From an uncultured Pseudomonadota bacterium (lineage in GTDB: Bacteria; Pseudomonadota; Gammaproteobacteria; Burkholderiales; SG8-39): DNA of 7,928 bases. Each line of letters opens with the position of its first letter. Positions within the stretch are counted from its first letter, which is position 1. The DNA lies in assembly GCA_903864555.1 (NCBI GenBank), contig CAIPGJ010000758.1:1-7928 (forward strand), in the 5' to 3' direction. The notes beneath the pieces were generated by a model. That model was not told the DNA's origin and searched no databases. It saw only the letters and a program-made list of their open reading frames with translations. This document shows positions 7,207-7,928 of the stretch, one piece after another. Both the position numbers and the translations under genes were made by a program.

Positions 7207-7662
7207 ATGACAGGAGCCGCCCCCATTTCTGCCAGTGGGCAGTCATCAGTCCCATTGACAGAGCCGGCAACATTCAGCATCGAAGTGCGCATCTACTACG
7301 AAGACACTGATGCCGGGGCGATCGTGTACTATGGAAATTACCTGCGCTACTTTGAGCGGGCGAGGACCGAGTGGCTCAGGTCCATGGGTATTTCGCAGCA
7401 GGCGCTGATGCGCGAGCAACAATTGCAGTTCGTTGTTCGGCATGCCGGGATGGATTTCCTCGCGCCGGCGCGCCTGGACGATGTCCTGGTGGTTTCCGTG
7501 CGGCCGATGCGGCTTGCACGTACCTACGTCGAACTGGAGCAACTGGTGACCCGGGAAGGGCGCACGCTGTGCCGCGGCGAAGTCACCATAGCCTGCATAG
7601 ACGGTGTGCGCATGAAGCCGGCGGCCATTCCGCAGACCATCGCAGTAAGGATGAAGCCCTGA
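7207..7662 (+). CDS. ybgC: YbgC, Tol-Pal-associated acyl-CoA thioesterase (hotdog fold)
   Basis: Protein of 151 residues. YbgC is a cytoplasmic 4-hydroxybenzoyl-CoA-thioesterase-like hotdog enzyme that hydrolyses acyl-CoA thioesters and is encoded next to tol-pal in many proteobacteria. The active-site segment YYEDTDAGAIVYYGNYLRY (30-48) carries the catalytic Asp, most likely D35 by analogy with D17 of the Pseudomonas 4-HBT enzyme, and is followed by FERARTEWLR. The later strand block VVRHAGMDFLAPARLDDVLVV and the closing RMKPAAIP are also typical. The N-terminus has about 24 residues before the fold (TGAAPISASGQSSVPLTEP), longer than in E. coli (134 residues in total), but no internal ATG could serve as a shorter start. 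It sits 60 bp after ruvB and 57 bp before tolQ. Confidence 0.95.
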   Translation: MTGAAPISASGQSSVPLTEPATFSIEVRIYYEDTDAGAIVYYGNYLRYFERARTEWLRSMGISQQALMREQQLQFVVRHAGMDFLAPARLDDVLVVSVRPMRLARTYVELEQLVTREGRTLCRGEVTIACIDGVRMKPAAIPQTIAVRMKP

Positions 7663-7665
7663 TGG

Positions 7666-7683
7666 CAGGCCGGTAGCGGCCTG
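7666..7683 (+). other. Perfect 7-bp stem-loop between ybgC and tolQ
   Basis: CAGGCCG (7666-7672) pairs fully with CGGCCTG (7677-7683) around the loop GTAG, beginning three bases after the ybgC stop codon. With six GC pairs out of seven it should be a stable RNA hairpin. The sequence after it is GCCGGACGG, not a T-run, so it is not a standard intrinsic terminator. It may set an mRNA 3' end, impede decay, or tune the ratio of ybgC to tolQ transcripts. Confidence 0.5.
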
Positions 7684-7719
7684 GCCGGACGGAAGACCCA
7701 CCTGTGTCGGGAACAGAGC

Positions 7720-7928
7720 ATGAATGCAACGCAGGACCTTTCAATACTCTCACTCATCTGGAACGCCAGCGCGGTGGTGCAGTTCGTCATGGCACTGCTG
7801 CTCGGGGTTTCCTTCACCTCCTGGTACTGGATATTCCGCAAGCTGTTTTCCATCCGGCGCGCCCGCAATCAGACCGAGAAGTTCGAAAAGGACTTCTGGA
7901 GCGGCAATGACCTCAACTCGCTGTACCA
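7720..7928 (+). CDS. tolQ: TolQ, Tol-Pal proton-channel subunit, N-terminal fragment
   Basis: The frame opens at ATG 7720 and runs off the window after 69 complete codons. It reads MNATQDLSILSLIWNASAVV, then a long hydrophobic stretch (about residues 13-40, the first transmembrane helix, with SFTSWYWIFRK at its end), then a basic and polar segment and EKFEKDFWSGNDLNSLY. The F-x-x-x-FWSG-x-x-L-x-x-LY pattern is characteristic of TolQ. TolQ with TolR forms the inner-membrane motor that uses the proton gradient to energise TolA and Pal during envelope constriction. GGGAACAGA just before the ATG may be a weak ribosome site and matches the sequence before yebC. The expected tolR, tolA, tolB and pal lie beyond the window. 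Confidence 0.93.
   Translation, partial: MNATQDLSILSLIWNASAVVQFVMALLLGVSFTSWYWIFRKLFSIRRARNQTEKFEKDFWSGNDLNSLY

Overview
The window is about 7.9 kb of GC-rich, gene-dense chromosomal DNA from a proteobacterium, most likely a betaproteobacterium. The evidence is the gene order yebC-ruvC-(prenyltransferase)-ruvA-ruvB-ybgC-tolQ, a Bug/TctC-type periplasmic binding protein (a family greatly expanded in Betaproteobacteria), and a YbgC active-site region reading YYGNYLRYFERARTEW. The lineage is an inference: the ruv-ybgC-tol linkage rather suggests Rhodocyclales- or Nitrosomonadales-like relatives, but the sequence alone does not settle it.

Layout. Positions 1-280 (+) are the C-terminal end of a Bug/TctC substrate-binding protein. 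It converges, with only 18 bp between stop codons, on a two-gene minus-strand unit: a YjgR/DUF853 HerA-like ATPase (2985-1447), then a TPR plus GT-A glycosyltransferase (1432-299). A 161-bp divergent region (2986-3146) separates this unit from the plus-strand run. It carries a good extended -10 for yebC, a canonical G-quadruplex motif where the -35 would lie, and two small hairpins in the presumed yebC leader.

The plus-strand run is yebC (3147-3872), ruvC (3919-4464), a UbiA/MenA-family membrane prenyltransferase (4486-5478), ruvA (5475-6056), ruvB (6100-7146), ybgC (7207-7662) and the start of tolQ (7720 to the window edge). All lie in one direction with gaps of at most 60 bp, so they are probably largely cotranscribed, perhaps with internal promoters.

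How they work together. RuvA, RuvB and RuvC form the Holliday-junction branch-migration and resolution machine. YebC belongs to the TACO1/PmpR family and commonly sits beside ruvC. YbgC and TolQ begin the Tol-Pal cluster that links inner and outer membranes and helps constriction at division. The prenyltransferase between ruvC and ruvA is the one unexpected member; its stop overlaps the ruvA start by 4 bp, so it is built into the operon.

I found no tRNA, rRNA, CRISPR array, insertion sequence or phage gene, and no convincing sign of a wholly new system. The items worth a second look are the prenyltransferase insertion, the structured divergent promoter region, the ybgC-tolQ stem-loop and a possible leaderless ruvB promoter.
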